DNA from: an uncultured Oscillospiraceae bacterium
GTDB taxonomy: Bacteria > Bacillota > Clostridia > Oscillospirales > Oscillospiraceae
DNA: 8,355 nucleotides
Reading direction: 5' to 3'
NCBI GenBank assembly: GCA_900758315.1
Contig: CAAERF010000486.1
Span: 1 to 8,355, forward strand
Part shown: positions 1 through 4,353 of the stretch, piece after piece
Numbering within the stretch: the stretch's first letter is position 1
Layout: every line of letters begins with the position of its first letter
The notes under the pieces: model-generated
The model's input: only the letters and a program-made list of their open reading frames with translations
Databases searched by the model: none
Told to the model about the DNA's origin: nothing
Made by a program: the position numbers and the translations under genes

Positions 1-6
1 AGAACA

Positions 7-13
7 CTCCTTT
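7..13 (-). promoter_or_regulatory. Ribosome binding site for an off-window minus-strand gene
   Basis: Read on the minus strand this is AAAGGAG, a strong Shine-Dalgarno sequence. It lies downstream of the minus-strand promoter at 30-58 and about 6 nt of sequence remain before the window edge. A start codon is therefore expected just left of position 1. The gene itself cannot be seen. A repressor divergent to the ImmA operon would fit the context, but that is inference only. Confidence 0.6.
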
Positions 14-29
14 GTGATCCGGTAGCTCT

Positions 30-58
30 ATTATAGTATAGAAAACATAAGAAATCAA
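30..58 (-). promoter_or_regulatory. Sigma-A promoter reading left, out of the window
   Basis: On the minus strand a -35 box TTGATT (58 to 53) and a perfect -10 box TATAAT (35 to 30) are separated by exactly 17 bp. A Shine-Dalgarno sequence follows at 13 to 7. The order and spacing fit a real promoter for a divergent gene beginning left of the window. Confidence 0.75.
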
Positions 59-91
59 CAAGAAATCTCCAAAATAGCGACAAATACGTAA

Positions 92-120
92 TTGACATCT
101 CCATAAAGTGGGTGTATAAT
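92..120 (+). promoter_or_regulatory. Consensus sigma-A promoter of the ImmA-peptidase operon
   Basis: TTGACA (92-97) and TATAAT (115-120) are both perfect matches with a 17-bp spacer, so this should be a strong promoter. Transcription would start near 127 and leave an untranslated leader of about 78 nt before the ATG at 205. A short palindrome, TACGTA (85-90), lies directly upstream of the -35 box and could be part of an operator. The divergent promoter at 30-58 is about 34 bp away, so one repressor could control both. Confidence 0.85.
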
Positions 121-204
121 CGAATCAAATCCACAAATAACAGCTTTTTGGTGTTAAATCTGGACCGAAATCGTGTATATTTGGCGTTTTTGAGAGGTGA
201 TAAT

Positions 205-402
205 ATGAGAAAAGAAAATGTAAGATGCCCGATGTGCGGAACCATGAACTATGATGTAGATCTTGATGCAACCGACGGCTGGACAAAATGCCGTCTGTGC
301 AAAGCAGTAACCTGCTCTATGGATGAGTGGAAAAAGCATACAGTGTCCGTTCCTCTGTTAAACGAAAAACAGCTCGTGGCACGCAGTATGATTCGCAAGT
401 AA
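205..402 (+). CDS. CxxC/CxxC zinc-ribbon microprotein (65 aa)
   Basis: This is a 65-residue protein with two Cys pairs, C8-x2-C11 and C29-x2-C32, about 17 residues apart. That spacing is the pattern of a rubredoxin-like zinc ribbon; a further Cys is at 37. The tail is basic. The start was placed at ATG 205 because GAGGTGA (194-200) sits 4 nt upstream. An upstream GTG at 112 is in frame but lies inside the promoter -10 region and cannot be the start. It is the first gene of an operon with the small protein at 446, the ImmA-like peptidase and another zinc-ribbon protein. Seen: the cysteine motifs and the ribosome binding site. Inferred: zinc binding and a nucleic-acid or protein-binding adaptor role. 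No specific family is recognised with confidence. Confidence 0.75.
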   Translation: MRKENVRCPMCGTMNYDVDLDATDGWTKCRLCKAVTCSMDEWKKHTVSVPLLNEKQLVARSMIRK

Positions 403-445
403 TGCACGCTGCATTCTGATAAATCTGCAAAAAGGAGGATTTCTG

Positions 446-727
446 ATGTGTGGTGATTACAACCTTCGCCGTGAGAAAAGATACGTCGAAGTGGATGTTC
501 GTTTTACTCCTGACGGCAAGATCCGTCCTCTTGCCATAAACTACGACAAGACTCGCACTTATGGAATTGATCGTGTCTTGGCAGTCAAGCACGGTACATC
601 ACGTTTTGGCGTGAAAGGGCATTGCTTCACCTGCCTGATTTGCGGGCAGAAGCGGAATCTTTGGCTTGAAAAGGGCAAGTGGTTCGTGGAAGCCTACTGT
701 GCCACATCAGAAGGTAGGGCTTCATAA
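446..727 (+). CDS. Small conserved clostridial-type protein with Cys cluster (93 aa)
   Basis: A 93-residue protein with a strong Shine-Dalgarno AAGGAGG (432-438), 7 nt before the ATG. From memory of the family, its pattern (KRYVEVDVRF, P-DGKIRPL, IDRVL, then a Cys cluster and KWFVE) resembles a small uncharacterised protein common in Clostridia, about 80 residues long and mostly beta-strand. Here cysteines at 60, 63 and 66 form a CxxCxxC cluster with a further Cys at 85, so metal binding is possible. Its stop codon overlaps the peptidase start by one base (TAATG), so the two are probably translationally coupled. The function is unknown; the context suggests a partner of the ImmA/IrrE-type peptidase. 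Confidence 0.75.
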   Translation: MCGDYNLRREKRYVEVDVRFTPDGKIRPLAINYDKTRTYGIDRVLAVKHGTSRFGVKGHCFTCLICGQKRNLWLEKGKWFVEAYCATSEGRAS

Positions 728-1434
728 TGGCAAGATACTTATCGCGTGCAGAACTTTCGTGCATAGCAGGCAAATATATTGAAATGTACTATGCACTCTT
801 CGGAATAAGCAAAAATGACCCCGCTCCTATTAACCCAGAGCAGTTTGCAAATTCTGTTCTTGGACTGAACCTGAAGATGTTGCCGCTGTGTAGCGATGGT
901 CACATCCTTGGATTAACGGTTTTCCAGAGATGTAGCTTCACAGCAACCCTTGAGGATGGAACAAAGCTTGTTGAAGTATTTATGCCGAGGGATATCGTAA
1001 TCGATTCTGCTCTTGCGGCAGACAGATGCACTGGATGCCGGAATTTCACAATAGCGCATGAAGCAGCACATCAGATTTTGGCTGATCTGTTTCCGAACGA
1101 CTACGGAAAAGCAGTCAAGTGCCGTGGGCACATTGCCTATCGGGAGAGAAACGGAAAGGCCTCGTGGGAAGAATGGCAGGCGGATACCCTTGCAGCAGAG
1201 CTGCTGATGCCAACATTTCTGATCAATGCCGAAATAGAACGTGTAGCGTTGACTCTGCCAAATGGGATTCTGTACAAATCAGTGTCTGACCCTAACTACG
1301 AAAAAATTCTGGAGATGGCTCGACGGATTGGGGTTTCTTGGTCTGCAATCAGGATCAGACTGCAGCAGATGCAGGTTATAAAAGGCAAACCCATCCACTG
1401 CCATCCATTGGACATCATCCGATTTGGAGAATGA
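727..1434 (+). CDS. ImmA/IrrE family metallo-endopeptidase
   Basis: A 235-residue protein of the M78 (ImmA/IrrE) zinc peptidase family. The zinc motif HEAAH is at 111-115 (H111 and H115 as ligands, E112 as general base). The downstream segment EWQADTLAAELLMP (149-162) matches the family's conserved third-ligand helix, with E149 the likely ligand. The N-terminal half carries the usual mixed alpha/beta region, and the C-terminal 70 residues contain a short helical segment (EILEMARRIGVSWSAIRIRL type) common in this family. In ICEBs1-like elements, ImmA cleaves the XRE repressor ImmR to switch on excision and transfer. No XRE gene lies directly beside this one in the operon. Candidate substrates are the XRE protein at 1961 or the unseen divergent gene on the left. 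It starts one base inside the preceding stop and has no strong ribosome binding site of its own. The family call is sure; the substrate is inferred. Confidence 0.92.
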   Translation: MARYLSRAELSCIAGKYIEMYYALFGISKNDPAPINPEQFANSVLGLNLKMLPLCSDGHILGLTVFQRCSFTATLEDGTKLVEVFMPRDIVIDSALAADRCTGCRNFTIAHEAAHQILADLFPNDYGKAVKCRGHIAYRERNGKASWEEWQADTLAAELLMPTFLINAEIERVALTLPNGILYKSVSDPNYEKILEMARRIGVSWSAIRIRLQQMQVIKGKPIHCHPLDIIRFGE

Positions 1435-1436
1435 AT

Positions 1437-1640
1437 ATGATTCAGTTAAAGAACCGTCCCTTTGCCGGTAAAGCACCGACTACTACACAGCAGGCAGAAT
1501 TTAGCATAGGCTGGAGATTTTGCCCTGTTTGTGGAAATAAGTTATACCAAAAAATCGAGGGGTGTTCAGGTATACTACAAGTGAAGTGCAATAGATGCAA
1601 AGAAACCCTGAGACTTGATTTGGCATTTAGATGCCGGTGA
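1437..1640 (+). CDS. Second zinc-ribbon microprotein, KTR/Com-like (67 aa)
   Basis: A small protein with two CxxC knuckles, CPVCGNK at 29-35 and CNRC at 51-54, separated by a short beta-type segment. The pattern resembles the cysteine-rich KTR proteins of Tn916-type elements and Com-like zinc ribbons, which bind nucleic acid. The C-terminal tail is basic. Two starts are possible. ATG 1431 overlaps the peptidase stop (ATGA) but has GGAG only 1 nt away. ATG 1437 has the same GGAG (1426-1429) at a proper 7-nt distance and is preferred. It is the last gene of the operon; the downstream 320 bases hold hairpins. Zinc binding and a regulatory role are inferred. Confidence 0.72.
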   Translation: MIQLKNRPFAGKAPTTTQQAEFSIGWRFCPVCGNKLYQKIEGCSGILQVKCNRCKETLRLDLAFRCR

Positions 1641-1664
1641 TTTTCCAGTCATTTTAACAAATAC

Positions 1665-1819
1665 GGGTGCATTGCACCCTGAATATGGACTGTTCGCTCC
1701 GAGCAACGGGCCATTGCCGCAAGGCAATGTATGAAACGTGCTCCAAATAGCCGGGCAACAGCTGATTGAGAGATTTTCTTTGAAGATCCCTCAGTTGGTT
1801 GTTGTCCGGCTATTTTTTT
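1665..1819 (+). ncRNA. Candidate structured RNA (three consecutive helices ending in a T-run)
   Basis: Three paired elements follow one another. Element A is GGGTGC-ATT-GCACCC (1665-1679). Element B has an outer stem GAGCA(A)CG/CGTGCTC (1701-1708 with 1737-1743, one bulged A). It encloses CATTGCC-GCAA-GGCAATG (1712-1729), a perfect 7-bp stem capped by a GNRA tetraloop. Element C is the long hairpin 1745-1815 followed by T7. B and C are one base apart and could stack. No protein-coding frame with start signals covers the region. The order (folded domains, then a terminator-like hairpin) fits a small RNA or a leader/attenuator read on the plus strand. No known RNA family was recognised and no clear promoter was found at its 5' end, so it may be the processed or attenuated end of the upstream operon. 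Confidence 0.45.
1745..1819 (+). terminator. Very long hairpin with T7 tract
   Basis: Positions 1745-1778 pair with 1782-1815 around a 3-nt loop: 34 positions, of which 27 are Watson-Crick, 6 are G-T wobbles and one is an A-C mismatch (1771/1789). Seven T follow at 1813-1819. All wobbles are G-T on the plus strand, so the helix is continuous only as plus-strand RNA. It can act as an intrinsic terminator of the ImmA operon, but it is several times longer than usual terminator stems. Confidence 0.7.
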
Positions 1820-1828
1820 AGCCTTCAG

Positions 1829-1860
1829 GAAGCCTGCTCCCGTAAAAAGGAGCAGGCTTT
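1829..1860 (+). terminator. Second hairpin, terminator-like
   Basis: AGCCTGCTCC (1831-1840) and GGAGCAGGCT (1849-1858) form a perfect 10-bp GC-rich stem with an 8-nt loop. It extends by one A-T and one G-T pair to 1829/1860. The T-tract after it is short (TTTATGTTT), so termination may be partial. Together with the hairpin just upstream it insulates the XRE gene from the operon before it. Confidence 0.5.
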
Positions 1861-1918
1861 ATGTTTGTCCGTTTTTCGTGGATGCCCCAAGCGGCTAGAT
1901 ATCCGTAGCAACTCCGAG

Positions 1919-1946
1919 TTTTCGAATTCTCACGCTTTATCGAAAA
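1919..1946. repeat. Inverted repeat upstream of the XRE gene (possible operator)
   Basis: TTTTCGA (1919-1925) and TCGAAAA (1940-1946) are perfect 7-bp inverted copies 14 bp apart. They end 4 nt before the GGAGG ribosome binding site (1950-1954) of the XRE gene. This position suits an autoregulatory operator or a hairpin masking the ribosome binding site. No convincing -35/-10 pair was found around it, so the promoter of the XRE gene is not identified. Confidence 0.35.
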
Positions 1947-1960
1947 TTTGGAGGTCACAC

Positions 1961-2248
1961 ATGAGTTTTGATCCGAATGCTATTGGTAACCGTATTTTTA
2001 CTTTGCGTACAAATGCGAAGTTATCGCAGGAAAAACTTGCTGAAAAACTTGGTGTTTCCCATCGCCACCTCGGCGATCTTGAAAGGGGAAGCTCCAATGG
2101 CTCTGTAAAAATCCTGATCGATATTGCAGAATACTTCCATGTCAGTATGGATTATCTTCTTTTGGGCCGAGATCCTTCTAGGGATCAGTTTCAAAATGAA
2201 CTGCAAGCCGCTATAGATCATCTTGAAAAAATCAAAGGTCTTTTATAA
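1961..2248 (+). CDS. XRE/HTH_3 family transcriptional regulator (95 aa)
   Basis: A 95-residue DNA-binding protein. The Cro/C1-type five-helix domain spans about residues 7-68, with the helix-turn-helix at 21-43 (LSQEKLAEKLGVSHRHLGDLERG pattern, split here as LSQEKLAEKLGVS then HRHLGDLERG) and the typical ending FHVSMDYLLLG. The C-terminal 25 residues are a charged helix (NELQAAIDHLEKI), probably for dimerisation. The start at ATG 1961 is set by GGAGGT (1950-1955), 5 nt upstream. Upstream in-frame codons lack coding features. It is likely a repressor of the element or of itself through the inverted repeat at 1919-1946. It is the only repressor-like gene in the window and so a possible ImmA substrate. 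It converges on the ATPase gene with a shared hairpin between. Confidence 0.88.
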   Translation: MSFDPNAIGNRIFTLRTNAKLSQEKLAEKLGVSHRHLGDLERGSSNGSVKILIDIAEYFHVSMDYLLLGRDPSRDQFQNELQAAIDHLEKIKGLL

Positions 2249-2256
2249 TCACTTCA

Positions 2257-2303
2257 ACAAGAAACGCTCCTGCCGGTTTTACACCGACAAGAGCGTTTCT
2301 TGT
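2257..2303. terminator. Convergent hairpin terminator between XRE and ATPase genes
   Basis: ACAAGAAACGCTC (2257-2269) pairs perfectly with GAGCGTTTCTTGT (2291-2303), and inner pairs continue to CGGT/ACCG (2274-2277 with 2283-2286). The A-rich and T-rich ends of the arms supply the T-tract in either direction. The two inner non-pairs are C-A on the plus strand but become G-U wobbles on the minus strand, so the fold is more continuous in the ATPase transcript. The XRE stop lies 8 nt to the left and the ATPase stop 1 nt to the right. Confidence 0.75.
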
Positions 2304-2304
2304 G

Positions 2305-3702
2305 TTATTCAAAAATATCGGCAAGGGTAAGCAGCTGTACTTCTCCGCGTTCCTGTGCCTGAAGCAGGCCGTCCGTAAATCCGCCTTTCGAGAAAATGTA
2401 GTAGTGGTAGTTTGTTCCTTTCCCAAAGACTGCTGCATATTCCCGAATCAGTTCCAGTTCGTCCAAACCGATTTTTTCATTGCGATATTTGCAGGAGCCG
2501 ATGATATAGTCATTGCCCTCAACCGGCCTACCGACAATATCGATTTGTATCTGCTTCTTTTTTTGAGGGTCGGTTCCCCACCACTGCCCAATCTCACTCA
2601 ACTCGATAGGAAGATCATTCGCATAATAGAGCAAGTAGTCTTGGCACATCTTCTCAAAAATCAGACCCATATAGTCTGGAAAATACTGCTTCACCGCATG
2701 GGGGTAGGTCTTTGCGATCCGCCCCGAATCAATGGCACTTGCATTGACCGGCACAAAACGGTACCAAAAACGAAAAAAATTGTCTGCCAGAAGATAGATC
2801 GTTTTTTTGCCCGGTTTCTCAGTGATCGGCGTTTCCTTTTTGACGATTCCAAGGTCTATCAACGTTTTGAGGTACTTCGCCACCACAGAGTTTTCTTCAC
2901 CAACTTTCGTGGTGATATCATTCAGGCGAGAAGCCCCCTCTGCAATTGCCTTGATGATTGCATTATAAATTGCCGGCTCACGCAGCTCCTGCTTTAACAG
3001 GTTGGCCGGTTCCTCATAGAGGTAGCTGGAACGGTCAAACAAGTTTTCCATCAGTGCTTCATCTACGCTGTCCCGAACATCCAATTTGTTGATATAATGC
3101 GGAACGCCGCCTGTGATGCCATAAATCAGGGCGTTATCTTCCTCGGACAGATTCGGATGGAACACCGCTGTTTCCTTGTAATCCAGCGGCATGATTTTGA
3201 ATTGCGCTGTTCTGCGCCCATACAGAGGGCTTTCTTTGCCCAAAACCTGACTTTCCATAAAACTCATGGACGAGCCACACAGGATCAGGTACATTTGGGA
3301 CTCTGTCCATTTATGGTCGATGATGTGCTGAAGCATTGCGGAAATAGCGGGTTTAGCCTTTGCAAGATAAGGATACTCATCAATTACAAATACGATCCGC
3401 TGCTCCTTGGAGAGAGCTGTCAGTTCGTCCAATGCTGCATCGTAGGTTGTAAATTCCGGAGATGATTCTGCATTGGGTCGTTCAAAACTCATGATTGCCT
3501 TGGACAAGGCTTCCAGATTTTCTTTTCCGGTCGTATTCAAGGCAGAGAAGAAAATGGTCGGTTTATCCTTGCAGAATTCATTGATCAGCGCAGTTTTTCC
3601 AACACGGCGTCTGCCGTAAATGACAACGCATTCAAACTTTCCATTCTCATATCGTTTGTTTAACTTCCGAAGTTCCTCATCGCGGCAGTAAAATCGGCTC
3701 AT
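2305..3702 (-). CDS. ATP-binding protein, ATPase_2 domain plus DUF234-type C-terminus
   Basis: A 465-residue STAND/AAA-like ATPase of the archaeal-type ATPase family. Walker A is GRRRVGKT at 30-37 and Walker B is IVFVIDE at 103-109. A sensor-like strand (YLILCGSSMSFM) and a GRRTAQ segment follow. A winged-helix region occupies roughly 255-320. The C-terminal part resembles DUF234, which has a PD-(D/E)xK nuclease-like fold: D388 in QIDIVG and K405 in GSCKY occupy the usual positions, but with Ser-Cys-Lys instead of Asp/Glu-x-Lys, so nuclease activity is doubtful. The start at ATG 3702 is fixed by GGGGAGGG (3716 to 3709), 6 nt upstream; a longer frame from 3777 overlaps the promoter. The gene runs against its neighbours under its own promoter with a palindromic operator, which suggests cargo. 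The biological role is unknown; a stress or defence function is possible but unproven. Confidence 0.88.
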   Translation of the reverse strand: MSRFYCRDEELRKLNKRYENGKFECVVIYGRRRVGKTALINEFCKDKPTIFFSALNTTGKENLEALSKAIMSFERPNAESSPEFTTYDAALDELTALSKEQRIVFVIDEYPYLAKAKPAISAMLQHIIDHKWTESQMYLILCGSSMSFMESQVLGKESPLYGRRTAQFKIMPLDYKETAVFHPNLSEEDNALIYGITGGVPHYINKLDVRDSVDEALMENLFDRSSYLYEEPANLLKQELREPAIYNAIIKAIAEGASRLNDITTKVGEENSVVAKYLKTLIDLGIVKKETPITEKPGKKTIYLLADNFFRFWYRFVPVNASAIDSGRIAKTYPHAVKQYFPDYMGLIFEKMCQDYLLYYANDLPIELSEIGQWWGTDPQKKKQIQIDIVGRPVEGNDYIIGSCKYRNEKIGLDELELIREYAAVFGKGTNYHYYIFSKGGFTDGLLQAQERGEVQLLTLADIFE

Positions 3703-3737
3703 TTTGTTCCCTCCCCAAAGTGTATTTATCGAATTTA

Positions 3738-3768
3738 TATACTCGTAAGTTAGTTTCTTACGAGTATA
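3738..3768. promoter_or_regulatory. 12-bp palindromic operator over the ATPase promoter
   Basis: TATACTCGTAAG (3738-3749) and CTTACGAGTATA (3757-3768) are perfect inverted copies with a 7-bp spacer. The right arm overlaps the -10 box (3766-3771), and the expected start of transcription (about 3759) falls inside the palindrome. A bound dimer would therefore block RNA polymerase. A further copy of TTTCTTAC (3777-3784, also at 3754-3761) sits in the promoter spacer. No second copy of the full palindrome was found in the window. Confidence 0.65.
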
Positions 3769-3794
3769 ATACTTCATTTCTTACATAAAGTCAA
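3766..3794 (-). promoter_or_regulatory. Sigma-A promoter of the ATPase gene
   Basis: On the minus strand the -35 box is TTGACT (3794 to 3789) and the -10 box is TATTAT (3771 to 3766). Each is one base from consensus, with a 17-bp spacer. Transcription would start near 3759, about 57 nt before the ATG at 3702. Confidence 0.8.
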
Positions 3795-3822
3795 GAAATA
3801 TATTTTTGACGGTTCATCGAGA

Positions 3823-3877
3823 AACAGGAACGATACTTCCTATTTTCCTCAAAAATTGTGAACTCTGAGTTCCTGTT
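3823..3877. repeat. Nested, mutually exclusive inverted repeats
   Basis: AACAGGAAC (3823-3831) is a perfect inverted copy of GTTCCTGTT (3869-3877). Inside this, GAACTC-T-GAGTTC (3860-3872) is a perfect short palindrome that uses four of the same bases (3869-3872). The two pairings cannot form together. The site lies about 30 bp upstream of the ATPase -35 box and at the tail of the possible gene remnant. Confidence 0.45.
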
Positions 3878-4200
3878 CATTTCGTTCCGCATCGGTTACA
3901 ATACAGCCATAGCTTCGGCAAGCGTTCAAAGCAGCCCTCAAGCTATCCCGCCCCTTGAAAATTGAACACGCATTCTTCAGTCACGTTCCTGTGATGATGA
4001 GCCACGTCCGTAACAAATGCGATGATCTCCCACTGAGGGAATGAGCGGTAGGTTGACGGTAAATGGATGACAGCTTCTCCATAGCTAAGAGCCATCACAG
4101 AATAATGATACTTCTGCCTTCGGGCAGCTCGGTGAGAACCACGGAGAGGTGAGAACCCTATGGATTCGGTACGCTGCCGGACGGCTGAAAGATTTCCCAC
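3849..4200 (-). pseudogene. Probable frameshifted gene remnant, family unknown
   Basis: On the minus strand one open frame runs from about 4200 to a TAG at 3943. It contains protein-like text such as SYGEAVIHLPSTYRSFPQWE and then EIIAFVTDVAHHHRNV. Around 3945-3955 sense-like coding moves to another frame (RDSLRAALNACRSYGC, then IVTDAERNEQELRVHNF) that ends with TGA at 3851-3849. Neither frame has a ribosome binding site at a suitable start; the best ATG is at 4095. The fluent residue choice on both sides of a GGGGCGGG run suggests one gene broken by a frameshift there. The product is not recognised. A chance open frame or an RNA locus remains possible. Confidence 0.35.
4114..4157 (+). repeat. 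UUCG hairpin followed by a 10-bp tandem direct repeat
   Basis: CTGCC-TTCG-GGCAG (4114-4127) is a 5-bp stem with the very stable UUCG loop when read as plus-strand RNA. GGTGAGAACC then occurs twice, at 4131-4140 and 4148-4157, a period of 17 bp. Each copy can itself fold as GGT-GAGA-ACC with a GNRA-type loop. Whether this is a protein-binding repeat or part of an RNA is undecided, and it overlaps the possible minus-strand gene remnant. Confidence 0.4.
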
Positions 4201-4320
4201 ACGAAAACTGAGTTTTCGTTTTCCGGGGATGTCGGGGACAAATACGGAAAGGTATAGAACTATAAATCACAGCATTTTTGCTGTTTGAGATAGTAGGGTG
4301 GGCTGTGCGAGCAGCCCACT
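4201..4320 (+). promoter_or_regulatory. Three-hairpin leader in front of the MazF gene
   Basis: ACGAAAAC-TGA-GTTTTCGT (4201-4219), ACAGCA-TTTT-TGCTGT (4269-4284) and GTGGGCTG-TGCGAG-CAGCCCAC (4298-4319) are perfect stems of 8, 6 and 8 bp. The last ends 18 nt before the MazF ribosome binding site. None has a good T-tract, so they are not clear terminators. They may be operators or leader structures controlling the toxin-like gene. Confidence 0.35.
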
Positions 4321-4337
4321 GTTACATATACGGATAG

Positions 4338-4344
4338 AAAGGAG
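4338..4344 (+). promoter_or_regulatory. Ribosome binding site that selects a TTG start
   Basis: AAAGGAG lies 9 nt before the TTG at 4354. The next in-frame candidate, ATG 4393, has no Shine-Dalgarno sequence. The TTG is therefore the best start for the MazF gene. Confidence 0.65.
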
Positions 4345-4353
4345 AAATCCAAA

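Larger units (their letters stand above)
3795..4353. other. Gene-poor stretch between ATPase promoter and MazF gene
   Basis: No intact gene with a ribosome binding site is seen on either strand. The left part (3823-3877) has nested inverted repeats. The middle (3849-4200) reads as a probable degraded minus-strand gene. The right part (4201-4320) holds three hairpins in front of the MazF gene. No convincing promoter for the MazF operon was found; a TTGACG at 4053-4058 has no matching -10 at the right distance, and TATAAA at 4261-4266 has no good -35. Confidence 0.6.

Noticed and set aside
112..204. In-frame GTG extension of the first microprotein starting at 112
   Set aside because: The GTG lies inside the promoter spacer and -10 box and upstream of the expected transcription start. 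ATG 205 has a proper ribosome binding site.
1641..1860. CRISPR array, retron or type III toxin-antitoxin RNA repeat
   Set aside because: There are no tandem repeats with spacers, no reverse transcriptase and no ToxN-like gene. Only single hairpins are present.
1799..1960. Upstream extension of the XRE gene from 1799
   Set aside because: The extra segment crosses two strong hairpins and has no coding character. GGAGGT sets the start at 1961.
2302..2997. Plus-strand 231-codon open frame opposite the ATPase gene
   Set aside because: It is the shadow of the ATPase coding frame, has no ribosome binding site and gives a Cys/Phe-rich, unnatural composition. The minus-strand gene has Walker motifs, a promoter and a ribosome binding site.
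3795..4353. Group II intron, OMEGA/HEARO-type RNA or insertion-sequence end
   Set aside because: No domain V-like motif, no associated endonuclease or transposase and no terminal inverted repeat with target duplication could be seen.
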